Assembly (NCBI RefSeq): GCF_036985595.1 | Contig: NZ_BTPU01000005.1 | Span: forward strand, 75,054 to 139,053 | Source: Vallitalea maricola | GTDB lineage: Bacteria > Bacillota > Clostridia > Lachnospirales > Vallitaleaceae | Reading direction: 5' to 3' | Length of the DNA: 64,000 nucleotides | Shown: in pieces, positions 25,219 through 34,408 of the stretch | How the letters are laid out: every line of letters begins with the position of its first letter | How positions within the stretch are numbered: position 1 is the stretch's first letter | The notes under the pieces: generated by a model | What the model was told of the DNA's origin: nothing | Database searches by the model: none | What the model saw: the letters and a program-made list of their open reading frames with translations, nothing else | Made by a program: the position numbers and the translations under genes

Positions 25219-28200
25219 ATGGCAACAAAAGAAGTTATTGATGAATTAGTTGTTCAGATAGGCACTGATTACACTAATTTCAAAAGTGGCTTGGATAATG
25301 TTAATAAAGAACTTGAAAAATCCAGTACAAGAGCATTAGAAAAACTAAAGGAATTTGATAAAGTAGGTAAAAACCTATCTTTATATGTAACAGCTCCATT
25401 AGCATTACTTGGAAAAACAAGCCTTGATATGTCAATGGATGTAACTGAAAGCGAAAACCTATTTGAAGTAAGTATGAAAAATATGGCTGATGCTGCAAGA
25501 AACTTTTCAGAGAAGTTACGAAATGATTTAGGATTAAACGCTGTAGAAGTAAGAAAGAATGTCGCAACCTTTCAAACAATGTTTAACTCCATGAAGATTA
25601 GCGAAGAACAGGCTTATAAGATGTCAACCTCATTATCAGAACTTAGTTATGATATGGCAAGCTTCAGGAATCTAAAGCCAGAGGAAGCATTCCAAAAATT
25701 ACAAGCAGGTATATCAGGAGAAACAGAACCATTAAAAAGATTAGGTATCCTGATTGATGAAGCTACAGTCAAACAAGTAGCATATAAAAATGGTATTGCT
25801 GAAACAGGTAAGGAACTGACACAGCAACAAAAAGTATTAGCTAGGTATGCAGCCATCATGGAACAAACAAAAGATGATCAAGGAGATTTAGCAAGAACCC
25901 TTGACAGTCCAACCAATAAGCTAAGAATCTTCAACGAAAAGGTAAAAGAATTTGAAACCAACATCGGTGATGCTCTTATCCCTCTAATGAAAAAATTATT
26001 AGACATAGCTACACCAATAGTTAATACGTTCAATGACTTTGGAGATGAAACACAGTCTGTAATTGTACAAATAGGATTATTAGCTGCAGGTGTAGGACCT
26101 GCGATATTAGCGATAAACAAACTAAACGCTGCATTTACATTTTTAATGGCTAATCCAGTAGTCTTGGCTATATCTGGAATAGCTGCAGTAATAGCTGCTA
26201 TAGCAGTAGAAGCAGCTAAATCAAAAGATGAACAAGAAAAGCTTAATCAGGAATTACAGAAAACCAATGAAATAAGAGAAAAAGGAATAGCTATCAGCCA
26301 GATAGAGGAAATCCAAAAAGAAAAAGAAGAATTAAAGAAACTGGTAAAGCAGTATAATGAACTACAAAAAGTGCATGACGAGATAATAGCGAAAGCACAA
26401 GGTGTAGACGGTGAGTTTAATGAATTTCTACTTGATTCAGATGCATTATCAAAAGTAACTGAACAAATGAGAGAACTAGACAAAGAATTTGATAAGATAG
26501 GCGTTAGTTATGAAAATGCATCTTCGAGGGTAGAAGCCTATGAAACAGCACTAAAAGAAGCCAATAAGGAAAAAGAAAGACAGATTGAATTACAGAACCT
26601 TAGAAATACAATAACCAATGATGAAATAGCAACAGACCGTCAGCTATACAACCAACAATTACAAAATACCAACGAACTAAAAAAACTTGTATCACAGTAC
26701 AAGGAATTGACATCCAAACAACAGCTATCCACTTCACAGAAAGAAAACCTGATAAAAGTCAGTAATTCACTTAGGAATCTATTAGGTGAAGAAATAGTTG
26801 CAAGGAACAGCCAGAATGAAGTAATAGGGTTGAACATAACAGCCATCAACAGTGAAGTAGAAGCAATAGAAAACAATGTAAACATCAATAAACAGGCTAT
26901 AAAAGAAAAAATAAAAGATGAGATATCATTTACCAACATCAAGACAAACGAAGTCATCAAACGTATTGAAGTTGAAAACGGTTATCTTAAAACTATAAAC
27001 AAGTTAAGAACACCATATAACCAAAAATATGATGATCCAATCACAGCCCAGGTAATGAGACAAAGTAATCTGATGCTTGATAAAGAAAAGAAAAAGAGAG
27101 AGAGCAGTATCAATGAATTAGATAAAATATTGAATCAGCTCAAAACCAAAAAGGAATCATATAAAAAAGAACTACTGAATATTGATGATATCAACTTTGA
27201 TACAAAAGACATCAACCTGAAAACCAACATAGATATATCTGCTGATAATACAAAACAGATAGACAACATAAGTGAAGCAAACAGATTGTTGCAAGAACAA
27301 AACAAAGACCAGTTAGAAGCAATAAAAGACCAAGACGAAGCATTAGAAAAAGCCTATAAGAACTTACAGGATAATCTTAAATCATCAAGAAAGTATCAAC
27401 TTGAATTACTGGAAGATGAAAAGAAGAAAAGAATAGAAATTGTTCAGGACGAAATCAAAGAGCAGGAGAAACTTCATAAGCAAAAGCTTGAAGACATTCA
27501 GGAAGAAAAAAACAAAAAGTTAGATGCTATCCAAGAAGAAATAGACAAAATACAAAATTCAGCTAAACAACAAGACCGACAACAAGAATTACAAGAAGCC
27601 AAACAACTATATGAACTATACAAACAGTCATCAACTGCAGAGGGACAGAAAAAAGCTAAAGAATTAGCTAAACAAATAAGGGATATAGAGAATCAGGAGC
27701 AGATAGACAGCCTTAAACAACAGCAGGAGAACATCAAAGACCTAGCAGAACAAGAAGAAAATGACACCAAGAAAGCATATGAAACCAAAATAGAAACCTT
27801 GAAAAAGCAAGAAGAAAAGCTTAAAAGCCATTATGAAACACTAACTAATCAGGTGATGAAACACTATAACACTGTAGAAGCAGAACTAAAAAACCAATAC
27901 AATACCCAGAAGGAACTAATAAATGAACGAAGCTATGTAATAAAAGAACAAAATGAGCAGATGTTAAAAGCAGTAAGTGAATATGCTAAGAATAATGAAG
28001 CCATATATACAAAAAGTGCAGATGACATAATAAAGCTTCTAAAAGATAAAGCAGGAGAATACTACCAAACAGGTATAGAACTAGCAAAAAGCTTTCAAGA
28101 AGGACTAAAAAAACAGTTGGAGATAACCAAAGGATATGAAACAACTCTAGGTGGTAATCTCACTATACCAGAGATACCAACAGAAAAAACAGCTAGTACA

Positions 28201-28341
28201 ACAAATAACAGTACCAATAATACTAAGAATGTAAAAGTAACCATTAATAATAATGGTACTAACATCTTTGAAACAGATGCAGACATAGAAGAATTTAGCG
28301 ATACACAAGCAACAGAAATTGAAAAAGTGATAGATAGGTGA
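25219..28341 (+). CDS. Tape measure protein
   Basis: This is the longest phage gene (1040 residues). An N-terminal domain (to about 270) with LGILIDEATVKQVAY is typical of tape measures, then two hydrophobic segments (about 275-330), then long Glu/Lys/Gln coiled coils to the C-terminus. Length sets tail length; 1040 residues implies a tail of roughly 150 nm by the usual 1.5 angstrom per residue rule. Confirms a siphovirus tail. Confidence 0.93.
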   Translation: MATKEVIDELVVQIGTDYTNFKSGLDNVNKELEKSSTRALEKLKEFDKVGKNLSLYVTAPLALLGKTSLDMSMDVTESENLFEVSMKNMADAARNFSEKLRNDLGLNAVEVRKNVATFQTMFNSMKISEEQAYKMSTSLSELSYDMASFRNLKPEEAFQKLQAGISGETEPLKRLGILIDEATVKQVAYKNGIAETGKELTQQQKVLARYAAIMEQTKDDQGDLARTLDSPTNKLRIFNEKVKEFETNIGDALIPLMKKLLDIATPIVNTFNDFGDETQSVIVQIGLLAAGVGPAILAINKLNAAFTFLMANPVVLAISGIAAVIAAIAVEAAKSKDEQEKLNQELQKTNEIREKGIAISQIEEIQKEKEELKKLVKQYNELQKVHDEIIAKAQGVDGEFNEFLLDSDALSKVTEQMRELDKEFDKIGVSYENASSRVEAYETALKEANKEKERQIELQNLRNTITNDEIATDRQLYNQQLQNTNELKKLVSQYKELTSKQQLSTSQKENLIKVSNSLRNLLGEEIVARNSQNEVIGLNITAINSEVEAIENNVNINKQAIKEKIKDEISFTNIKTNEVIKRIEVENGYLKTINKLRTPYNQKYDDPITAQVMRQSNLMLDKEKKKRESSINELDKILNQLKTKKESYKKELLNIDDINFDTKDINLKTNIDISADNTKQIDNISEANRLLQEQNKDQLEAIKDQDEALEKAYKNLQDNLKSSRKYQLELLEDEKKKRIEIVQDEIKEQEKLHKQKLEDIQEEKNKKLDAIQEEIDKIQNSAKQQDRQQELQEAKQLYELYKQSSTAEGQKKAKELAKQIRDIENQEQIDSLKQQQENIKDLAEQEENDTKKAYETKIETLKKQEEKLKSHYETLTNQVMKHYNTVEAELKNQYNTQKELINERSYVIKEQNEQMLKAVSEYAKNNEAIYTKSADDIIKLLKDKAGEYYQTGIELAKSFQEGLKKQLEITKGYETTLGGNLTIPEIPTEKTASTTNNSTNNTKNVKVTINNNGTNIFETDADIEEFSDTQATEIEKVIDR

Positions 28342-28345
28342 CAAT

Positions 28346-30274
28346 ATGAAGATTAGTCAATTACCCATTGTAAAAGAGCCATTAGGCAGTAGTAATTTCA
28401 AGAGAGTAGCAGTATTACAGAATGTATTCAATTTCTTCGTTAACAAAGAGATCAACGGAGATTATTCCTATGAATTTGATATGCTTATAGATGATCCAAA
28501 ACTAATGTATGTAAAATACACCAATTTCATAGAGGTTGACGGTCAACTTTTCACTATCAACAATATTGATTATAAGAGGGAAACAAAAGGAAGTAAGAGT
28601 GTTCATGTATCAGGATATCATATATTCTTTAGATTGAATGACTTCTACCGAGAAAAAGACGGTGTACTTGATAATTACAAACCTAATGTAACCCTTAGTG
28701 AAGTTGTAAATGAACTACTTGAAAATACTCCATACAGCTTAGTTACTACAGATATAACACAAAGAAACGATATGATGTTAGAGCGTGGGGGGATTCTTCG
28801 TAATATAAAGAAATGCATAAATACATTTGGTGGTGAGTTGATACTGGATAACTTTAAAATATCCATAGTAAAGACATTTGGAGAAGATAAAGGTATTTTG
28901 CTTAGATACAAGAAAAACATATCAAGTATTAAAAAATCCATCCAAAGTATTGATGTTATCACCAGATTATATGTATATGGTAAAGACGGGCTTACAATAG
29001 AAAGTGTAAACGGTGGTAAAAAGTATTTGGATAGTCAATATATAAATGAATATCCATTTATAAGAAACAATGAAATCACATATAACAATATAACAAACCC
29101 TAACTTACTATTAGAAAAAGGGAATGAATACCTGAAAGAATATGAAAAACCAAGAATTATTTATAGGGTTAATGTAGTTGATTTAACAAAACTAGACCCA
29201 TCAAATACAGAAAAGTTTTCATTAGGGGACACCGTCCATGTAGTTGACAAAGAATTGAATATAAAAACAAAATCTAGGATATTGAAATATAAAGAATACA
29301 TGATACCGAGCGAATCACCTAGAAGTGTAGTAACAGTAAATGATAAACCAGTCACTATGACCGATTTTTATGTCAAATATAATAAGACTAGTAATATCGT
29401 TGAAAAGGTGTTTAATCAGCAAACAAAAGACCTTGATACCAATTACTTGGATGGAGCAATCAATACCCTTAAAAATAACCTATTAGCGTCAGGAGCATAT
29501 AACACAGCAGAGGTATTAGAAGATAAAGGGTACTTACTAGAAAACACTAATACATCAAGTACGGACTATGGAGCAATGTATATAGGACCTGGTATCTTTG
29601 CAATAGCAAGTGATAAAGTCGGTGGAAAATGGAACTGGCGAACATTTGGAACAGGTAAAGGCTTCGTAGCAGATGAAATCATAACAGGAACATTAAATGC
29701 AGGACTAGTCAATGTAATCAATCTTGATGCAGATAACATCAATACAGGGACACTCAATGCTATAGATATATACGGAAGTACCATAACAGGAAGTGTCTTA
29801 ACAGCTAATAACAGCACCAGTAATACAAAAGTTGAGATAAATCCTTCTGATAGTAGTGTATTCTCAATAAAGTATTTCGACGAACCAGTATTCAGGATAC
29901 AGGGAAAAGATATGTATATAGGTAGTGAAATCAACTTTGACAATACCAATGTATTTAACCAAATAGATATATCAACAGCAAGTAATCAAGCCTATATAAG
30001 AAACAATAATAACTATTTGACTATATTTGCTAATGACCATAATTTAGAATTTGGTTCTGTAATAAACGATAACATAACTTTGCGTACTAACAATGATGAT
30101 TTCAATATTTATACAGGTGAAGGTATGATGAATCTAAATAATAGAGAAGTTGCTACTATGAATAAGGTGGTTAAAGATTATAAACAAGATGGTATTATGT
30201 TGAAACATTATGAAGGGTATTTACAATATTCGCTTGATGGCAGTACATGGTTCAAATTGGTACAGATTGAATAA
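28346..30274 (+). CDS. Tal/prophage endopeptidase-type tail tip protein
   Basis: The first 340 or so of its 642 residues follow the Tal/gp44-like plan (FNFFVNKEINGDYSYEFDM, SVHVSGYHIFFRLNDFY, LGDTVHVVD). The rest (GAMYIGPGIFAIASDK, ADNINTGTLNA) resembles fibre-like regions of phage minor structural proteins. It forms the tail tip contacting the cell. In most siphoviruses the Dit gene precedes Tal; here Dit-like genes come after. Confidence 0.82.
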   Translation: MKISQLPIVKEPLGSSNFKRVAVLQNVFNFFVNKEINGDYSYEFDMLIDDPKLMYVKYTNFIEVDGQLFTINNIDYKRETKGSKSVHVSGYHIFFRLNDFYREKDGVLDNYKPNVTLSEVVNELLENTPYSLVTTDITQRNDMMLERGGILRNIKKCINTFGGELILDNFKISIVKTFGEDKGILLRYKKNISSIKKSIQSIDVITRLYVYGKDGLTIESVNGGKKYLDSQYINEYPFIRNNEITYNNITNPNLLLEKGNEYLKEYEKPRIIYRVNVVDLTKLDPSNTEKFSLGDTVHVVDKELNIKTKSRILKYKEYMIPSESPRSVVTVNDKPVTMTDFYVKYNKTSNIVEKVFNQQTKDLDTNYLDGAINTLKNNLLASGAYNTAEVLEDKGYLLENTNTSSTDYGAMYIGPGIFAIASDKVGGKWNWRTFGTGKGFVADEIITGTLNAGLVNVINLDADNINTGTLNAIDIYGSTITGSVLTANNSTSNTKVEINPSDSSVFSIKYFDEPVFRIQGKDMYIGSEINFDNTNVFNQIDISTASNQAYIRNNNNYLTIFANDHNLEFGSVINDNITLRTNNDDFNIYTGEGMMNLNNREVATMNKVVKDYKQDGIMLKHYEGYLQYSLDGSTWFKLVQIE

Positions 30275-30298
30275 AAAAAGCAAGAAATTAATCTTGCT
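30272..30298 (-). terminator. Terminator of the leftward stalk-domain gene
   Basis: AGCAAGA/TCTTGCT (30279-30285 and 30292-30298) form a 7-bp stem that overlaps the last codons of the leftward gene. On the minus strand it is followed by a T-run (30272-30278), so it ends that transcript only. Confidence 0.75.
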
Positions 30299-30950
30299 CA
30301 ATAAGTGGTAATATTTGATTTTGATATATTTCATAGTCTATATAATCATCAGTATAGGACGTTTTAGAGTTTTCTTTTTTTACAAAGCAAATAGAATCAA
30401 TGTTATCAACTAAAATTGTATTGTTATTACCTCTATCATAAACTTTACAAGGTAAAACACTACCACTTATTCTATAATCGTATTTTGTACCTTGACTTTT
30501 AGCGTAAGCTAAATCAAAGGCATCACTTATATCACTGGATTTAATATACTTTTTACCATCAAACTCAACAAAGTTCAAACCGTTTTCTACATAGAATTTA
30601 CCATCTTCATAAGGAGCTTCAATGTAATGTTTATCTTCATCAACTATAGTTTCAGCTTCGACAGAAGTTACTGCTAAAGACTTGAATAACTCAACCCTTT
30701 TTAACTCATTGTTCCATTCAAGCTTAGTACCAGTAATATCAGCAAAAGCTCTAAGAGGAACGTAAGTATTACCTTCCCATGTAAGAACTGGGAGTTTATC
30801 GCTTTTATATTCTTCACCATTGATAATAATAGGATATTCAGCTTGTTTCATGACAAATTGTTTGATAGAAGCTGTAACAGAGCCACCAAATAAACCGAGC
30901 ATCAAAGCAGCACATACAAAACCTGCAATGAACCCTTTAAAAATTTTCAT
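30288..30950 (-). CDS. Secreted stalk-domain (copper amine oxidase N-like) protein
   Basis: The 220-residue protein has a signal peptide or anchor (MKIFKGFIAGFVCAALMLGL) and a copper-amine-oxidase-N/stalk-type domain (PIIINGEEYKSDKLPVLTW, TYVPLRAFADITGTKLEW, residues 39-95), repeated in weaker form (KFYVENGLNFVEFDGKKYI, SSDISDAFDL). It runs against the tail genes with its own terminator, the signature of a gene expressed in the lysogen (moron). It could alter the host surface, for example to exclude other phages; this is inference. Confidence 0.8.
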   Translation of the reverse strand: MKIFKGFIAGFVCAALMLGLFGGSVTASIKQFVMKQAEYPIIINGEEYKSDKLPVLTWEGNTYVPLRAFADITGTKLEWNNELKRVELFKSLAVTSVEAETIVDEDKHYIEAPYEDGKFYVENGLNFVEFDGKKYIKSSDISDAFDLAYAKSQGTKYDYRISGSVLPCKVYDRGNNNTILVDNIDSICFVKKENSKTSYTDDYIDYEIYQNQILPLIEQD

Positions 30951-31023
30951 TAGTAATCAACCCTTTCAATTATTTATTTATATATATAGTGTACCACAAA
31001 ATTATAAAAAGGAGACAAGAAAA

Positions 31024-31275
31024 ATGAAAACAAATATAATTAATCAGGATAAAAGAATAGAAGAAAATAAGGTAATCATCAAGAAAACTACAGAAGATGT
31101 ACTATCAAAAAATGATCTAATGATTATGAAACATAAAGCACAGGAAGAAAAGGAAAGACTGAAAGACAGCATGAGACAGATTAAAAAAAGATATGATGCT
31201 TTAACTAATCAGGAAAAAGAGATTGATGAGTTAATTAGTATGATTCCTGATGAAGAGGTAACGCTGGAAGATTAA
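31024..31275 (+). CDS. Small helical phage protein
   Basis: This 83-residue highly charged protein is predicted as one long coiled coil (HKAQEEKERLKDSMRQIKKR). ATG 31024 follows AAGGAGAC; an upstream in-frame start would overlap the leftward gene and is not supported. Unknown function. Confidence 0.65.
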   Translation: MKTNIINQDKRIEENKVIIKKTTEDVLSKNDLMIMKHKAQEEKERLKDSMRQIKKRYDALTNQEKEIDELISMIPDEEVTLED

Positions 31276-31387
31276 AGCATTATAACTTAATGATAGAATA
31301 GATATATTTTAAAGGGTTTAAAAGTTGTTAAAATAGCTTTTAACACTGCTTTAACAGTGACTTGTAGAAGGTAAAAGGTGATAACAT
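31276..31387. promoter_or_regulatory. Gap before Dit-like gene with phased TTAA motifs
   Basis: TTAA motifs are centred at 31310.5, 31319.5, 31329.5, 31341.5 and 31352.5. The gap starts a new transcript block (Dit and fibre genes), so the cluster may be a promoter-control element. Confidence 0.45.
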
Positions 31388-31915
31388 ATGTATGGTCTTA
31401 TTTTTAATAATATACATTCAGATACTTACAATTTAATTATGCGTTCTGTAGATAGACAGCTTCTACCTGTTAGGGATAAAACAAGTATAAAAGTATCAGG
31501 TAAAGCAGGTACAGCCAATTTTGATAACAATTATAATAACAGATTCATTACCATTGAATTAGGTTTTGAGTTTTCATCTTTGCAAGAGCTGCAGCTAAGA
31601 AAAAGAGAAATTGCTAAATGGTTATCAGGATATGGTAAATTACAATTTGATGATGAACCAGATAAATATTATACAGGAAGAATATACAACGCTATATCAT
31701 TTGAACAGGATTATCAGTTAGCAAGTTTTCAAGTAGTTTTTGAATGTGATACATTTGCTTATGGTTCACAGGTAAATATTAATAATGTATTTAATGATAA
31801 TAGCCATACGATAGATATTACTTATAATGGTACTGCAGAAACTGAACAGGTAATTAAGGTTAAGAATATAGGTAGTAACAGTATTAATGGATTCAAGATT
31901 AAGATTGAGAAGTAA
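31388..31915 (+). CDS. Distal tail (Dit)-like protein, N-terminal half
   Basis: This 175-residue protein has the start of Dit/Sipho_tail proteins (YGLIFNNIHSDTYNLIMRSV, RFITIELGFEF, REIAKWLSGYGKLQFDDEPD, then FQVVFECDTFAYG). It builds the ring between tube and tip. It lacks the usual C-terminal domain, which instead appears in the protein at 32364. Confidence 0.8.
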   Translation: MYGLIFNNIHSDTYNLIMRSVDRQLLPVRDKTSIKVSGKAGTANFDNNYNNRFITIELGFEFSSLQELQLRKREIAKWLSGYGKLQFDDEPDKYYTGRIYNAISFEQDYQLASFQVVFECDTFAYGSQVNINNVFNDNSHTIDITYNGTAETEQVIKVKNIGSNSINGFKIKIEK

Positions 31916-31961
31916 CTAATTATTTAGTGATTTTAAATAAAACTAAAGGAAGTGATACATA

Positions 31962-32354
31962 ATGGGTATGTCAAATTACCTTGAAACAAAGTGGCTAAAC
32001 ACTATTAGAGGGTTTGTGTTTATGGGAGTTAATGAAGTATATGTAGGTCTTTTCACAACACCAGGCACAGATTTAACACCAGGGACTGAACCAAGTGATT
32101 CAGCATATTCAAGACAGCTTGTTACATTCAGTGAGCCAGTACAGGAGTCAGATAAAGCAGTTATTAAAAATACTGCAGAATTAAGTTTTAACCCTGCTAC
32201 AGAGAATTGGGGAACGATAAGTCATTTTGGATTATTTGATGCATCTACAGGTGGTAATTACCTTTTCCACGGTGAAGTGAATACAGCTAAGACAGTTGAG
32301 ACAGACGACCAATTAAAAATACAGGCTAATGAGTTAACAGTATCATTGGAATAG
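31962..32354 (+). CDS. Tail fibre-type protein
   Basis: The 130-residue protein matches a small tail-fibre family: YVGLFTTPGTDLTPGTEPSD, SFNPATENWGTISHFGLFDA, NYLFHGEVNTAKTV, LKIQANELTVSLE. These proteins usually form fibre shafts or adapters. Located between the two Dit-like parts. Confidence 0.75.
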   Translation: MGMSNYLETKWLNTIRGFVFMGVNEVYVGLFTTPGTDLTPGTEPSDSAYSRQLVTFSEPVQESDKAVIKNTAELSFNPATENWGTISHFGLFDASTGGNYLFHGEVNTAKTVETDDQLKIQANELTVSLE

Positions 32355-32363
32355 GATGATCTT

Positions 32364-32885
32364 ATGAGTAACGCAAAGTTTAACCGAATAAAATATAATT
32401 TATCACCTTTTAATACACAGTATATCAGGGCTTTACTTATTAGCCTTACTGCTACTGGTTATGGAACGATTACAACTAGATTAACTGGATTATTCGCTAT
32501 TTCTTTGTTTGGAGCAGGAGCAGGAACAACAAAAGCAAGATTGATTTTTCAGATTGAAGTATCAGGAAGCACTAACGGAAAAGGTAATATTGATGCTAAG
32601 TTAATACGAATGAGAAAGTTATCAGGGCAGATGGATAGTAAAGGATTTGCAGAGCTAAAGATAAGGCTTTTTAAGATTATGGAATATCTAGGTGTATTAA
32701 ATACTGGTGATACCCTAGAAATAGATACTAATAACTTTTCTGTAAAGATTAATGGTATAAATGCTTTTGATAATTTCAAGGGCGATTTTATCGGTATTGA
32801 TGGAAATACTACAGTAATCTACGAAGATGCTGAAACAAGTAGAGATATTGAACTGAACATTAATTATACAGAGAAATATTATTAA
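32364..32885 (+). CDS. Tail protein carrying the Dit-type C-terminal domain
   Basis: The C-terminal 65 residues of this 173-residue protein (LNTGDTLEIDTNNFSVKING, FDNFKGDFIGIDG, TSRDIELNINYTEKYY) match the C-terminal domain of Dit/Sipho_tail proteins. The N-terminal part contains short repeats (KARLIFQIEVSG, GNIDAKLIR, GFAELKIRL). The Dit function therefore seems divided between this gene and 31388. Confidence 0.68.
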   Translation: MSNAKFNRIKYNLSPFNTQYIRALLISLTATGYGTITTRLTGLFAISLFGAGAGTTKARLIFQIEVSGSTNGKGNIDAKLIRMRKLSGQMDSKGFAELKIRLFKIMEYLGVLNTGDTLEIDTNNFSVKINGINAFDNFKGDFIGIDGNTTVIYEDAETSRDIELNINYTEKYY

Positions 32886-32899
32886 GTGAGGTGAGTTAA

Positions 32900-33934
32900 A
32901 TGCAAGATATGTACGAAGCAATACCTAATAGTCCTGTAACCACTATTACACAAGATATAACTGATACAGTTACCACTATAACCCTTGCAGATGCTTCAAA
33001 ACTACCTAATGCCCCTAATATAGCTACTATAGGAAATGACGAACAGGCAGAGACAATCAAGTACACTGGCAAAGATGGTAATAACTTAACTGGTGTTACC
33101 AGAGGATTTGAAGGAACTGCAAGAGCTTGGGGAGCAGGAACTATTATTAGTAGGAATATGACAGCTTATGATAATAATGCATTTAAAGGTAATATTGAGG
33201 AAGTTAGTGCGGGATTGGCTGATATTGCGAACGTAATTGTGGCTAGTGGAACAGGTACAACTATAACATTAAGTATGCCTAGTGTGACAGCTTATACAGA
33301 TAATATGAAACTTACTTTTATATCTAGTGCTGATAATAGTGGTAGTGCTACTACCATAGATATTAATAGTCTAGGGGCTAAGAATCTATATAAACCAAAT
33401 ACTACTACAGCACCTAATCTTAAAAGCGGTAAGCCATATACAGTATGGTATAATGGAACACATTTTTTCTTGCAGGCTAGTGCGGAGGGTGATGCTCTTG
33501 CTGAACACGTACTAGCAGGGAAGATATTCAGCAATGATGATGATACTGGGATTGTTGGAACGCTGATTCAAGGGCGAAAAGTGGCAACTCTAGCTTTTCC
33601 AAGTAGCGTGATGTCGCAAAATTCTTTTGGTGGGTCAACTAATGTAGAATTAAGGTATTTTAATGTGCCTATTACAGGTATAGGATTTAAACCATCAATG
33701 GCGATAGTTAGGCAATCTAATGGTTCGGTTTCTATTGCAGGTGGCGTGGATGAGGGAGCTGGTATAATCGGTTTATCATCGGCTTTTGACCCTTCTACCT
33801 CTGCTATTGGTACAATAAGTTACTACAATAATGATAATACTATGTTTAACAGTGATGGAGTTAATGCATCAAAAATATGGTATGCAAGAAATAAGAGTTA
33901 CGCAGATGCAGGAATAATTACTTTAATAGAATAG
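32900..33934 (+). CDS. Tail fibre/receptor-binding protein
   Basis: The N-terminal 85 residues of this 344-residue protein (VTTITLADASKLPNAPNIAT, TIKYTGKDGNNLTGVTRGFE) are a common fibre adapter motif. The middle is beta-rich with Ser/Thr/Gly (TITLSMPSVTAYTDNMKLTF), and the C-terminal 120 residues look like a receptor-binding tip. It is the best candidate for host recognition. Confidence 0.75.
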   Translation: MQDMYEAIPNSPVTTITQDITDTVTTITLADASKLPNAPNIATIGNDEQAETIKYTGKDGNNLTGVTRGFEGTARAWGAGTIISRNMTAYDNNAFKGNIEEVSAGLADIANVIVASGTGTTITLSMPSVTAYTDNMKLTFISSADNSGSATTIDINSLGAKNLYKPNTTTAPNLKSGKPYTVWYNGTHFFLQASAEGDALAEHVLAGKIFSNDDDTGIVGTLIQGRKVATLAFPSSVMSQNSFGGSTNVELRYFNVPITGIGFKPSMAIVRQSNGSVSIAGGVDEGAGIIGLSSAFDPSTSAIGTISYYNNDNTMFNSDGVNASKIWYARNKSYADAGIITLIE

Positions 33935-33944
33935 AGGTGAAAAA

Positions 33945-34208
33945 ATGAACAGAGGAAGTTTGATTATTTACGACAACGACGGAAAAATATGGTGCTATAT
34001 AGCAGATGCTGAAGGAGTAGCTTCACCTCATGATATTCCTAATGGTATACCTTACATCCTAACAGAATACGGAGAACAGGATAATAAAATAGTAAAAAGT
34101 GTAGATGTATCAACCACACCACACAAAATTATTACAGAGGATATTATAACGAAACCATCGTATGAGGAATTAGAGACACGATTACTTGAAGCAGAGGGGG
34201 TAATTTAA
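33945..34208 (+). CDS. Small tail-associated protein
   Basis: This 87-residue protein (GSLIIYDNDGKIWCYIADAE, PYILTEYG) has a plan often found next to tail fibres in clostridial phages. It overlaps the next ORF by one base. Confidence 0.6.
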   Translation: MNRGSLIIYDNDGKIWCYIADAEGVASPHDIPNGIPYILTEYGEQDNKIVKSVDVSTTPHKIITEDIITKPSYEELETRLLEAEGVI

Positions 34209-34354
34209 TGATTAATCAAATCATAGTTGATATATTAGTCAGAAGAATCAATGAGGGATGGATTTATCCTAAAACAGGATTACCACTTACAACTAACGAT
34301 ATTCTAAAAGAAGAATATAAGACAGCAGTTGAAGCAATAATTAGTGCGTCATAG
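34208..34354 (+). CDS. Small XkdX-like phage protein
   Basis: A 48-residue ORF starting at TAATG (MINQIIVDILVRRINEG) has the size and position of the short XkdX-type proteins that follow tail-fibre genes. Too short for certainty. Confidence 0.55.
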   Translation: MINQIIVDILVRRINEGWIYPKTGLPLTTNDILKEEYKTAVEAIISAS

Positions 34355-34408
34355 GATACTATTGGATACTAGTGCATCAATCAATAATTTTAAGAAGGAA
34401 TGAGACAA

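Noticed and set aside
30820..31023. Upstream in-frame extension of the small helical protein at 31024
   Set aside because: It would overlap the leftward stalk gene's signal-peptide region and lacks a ribosome site; AAGGAGAC marks ATG 31024.
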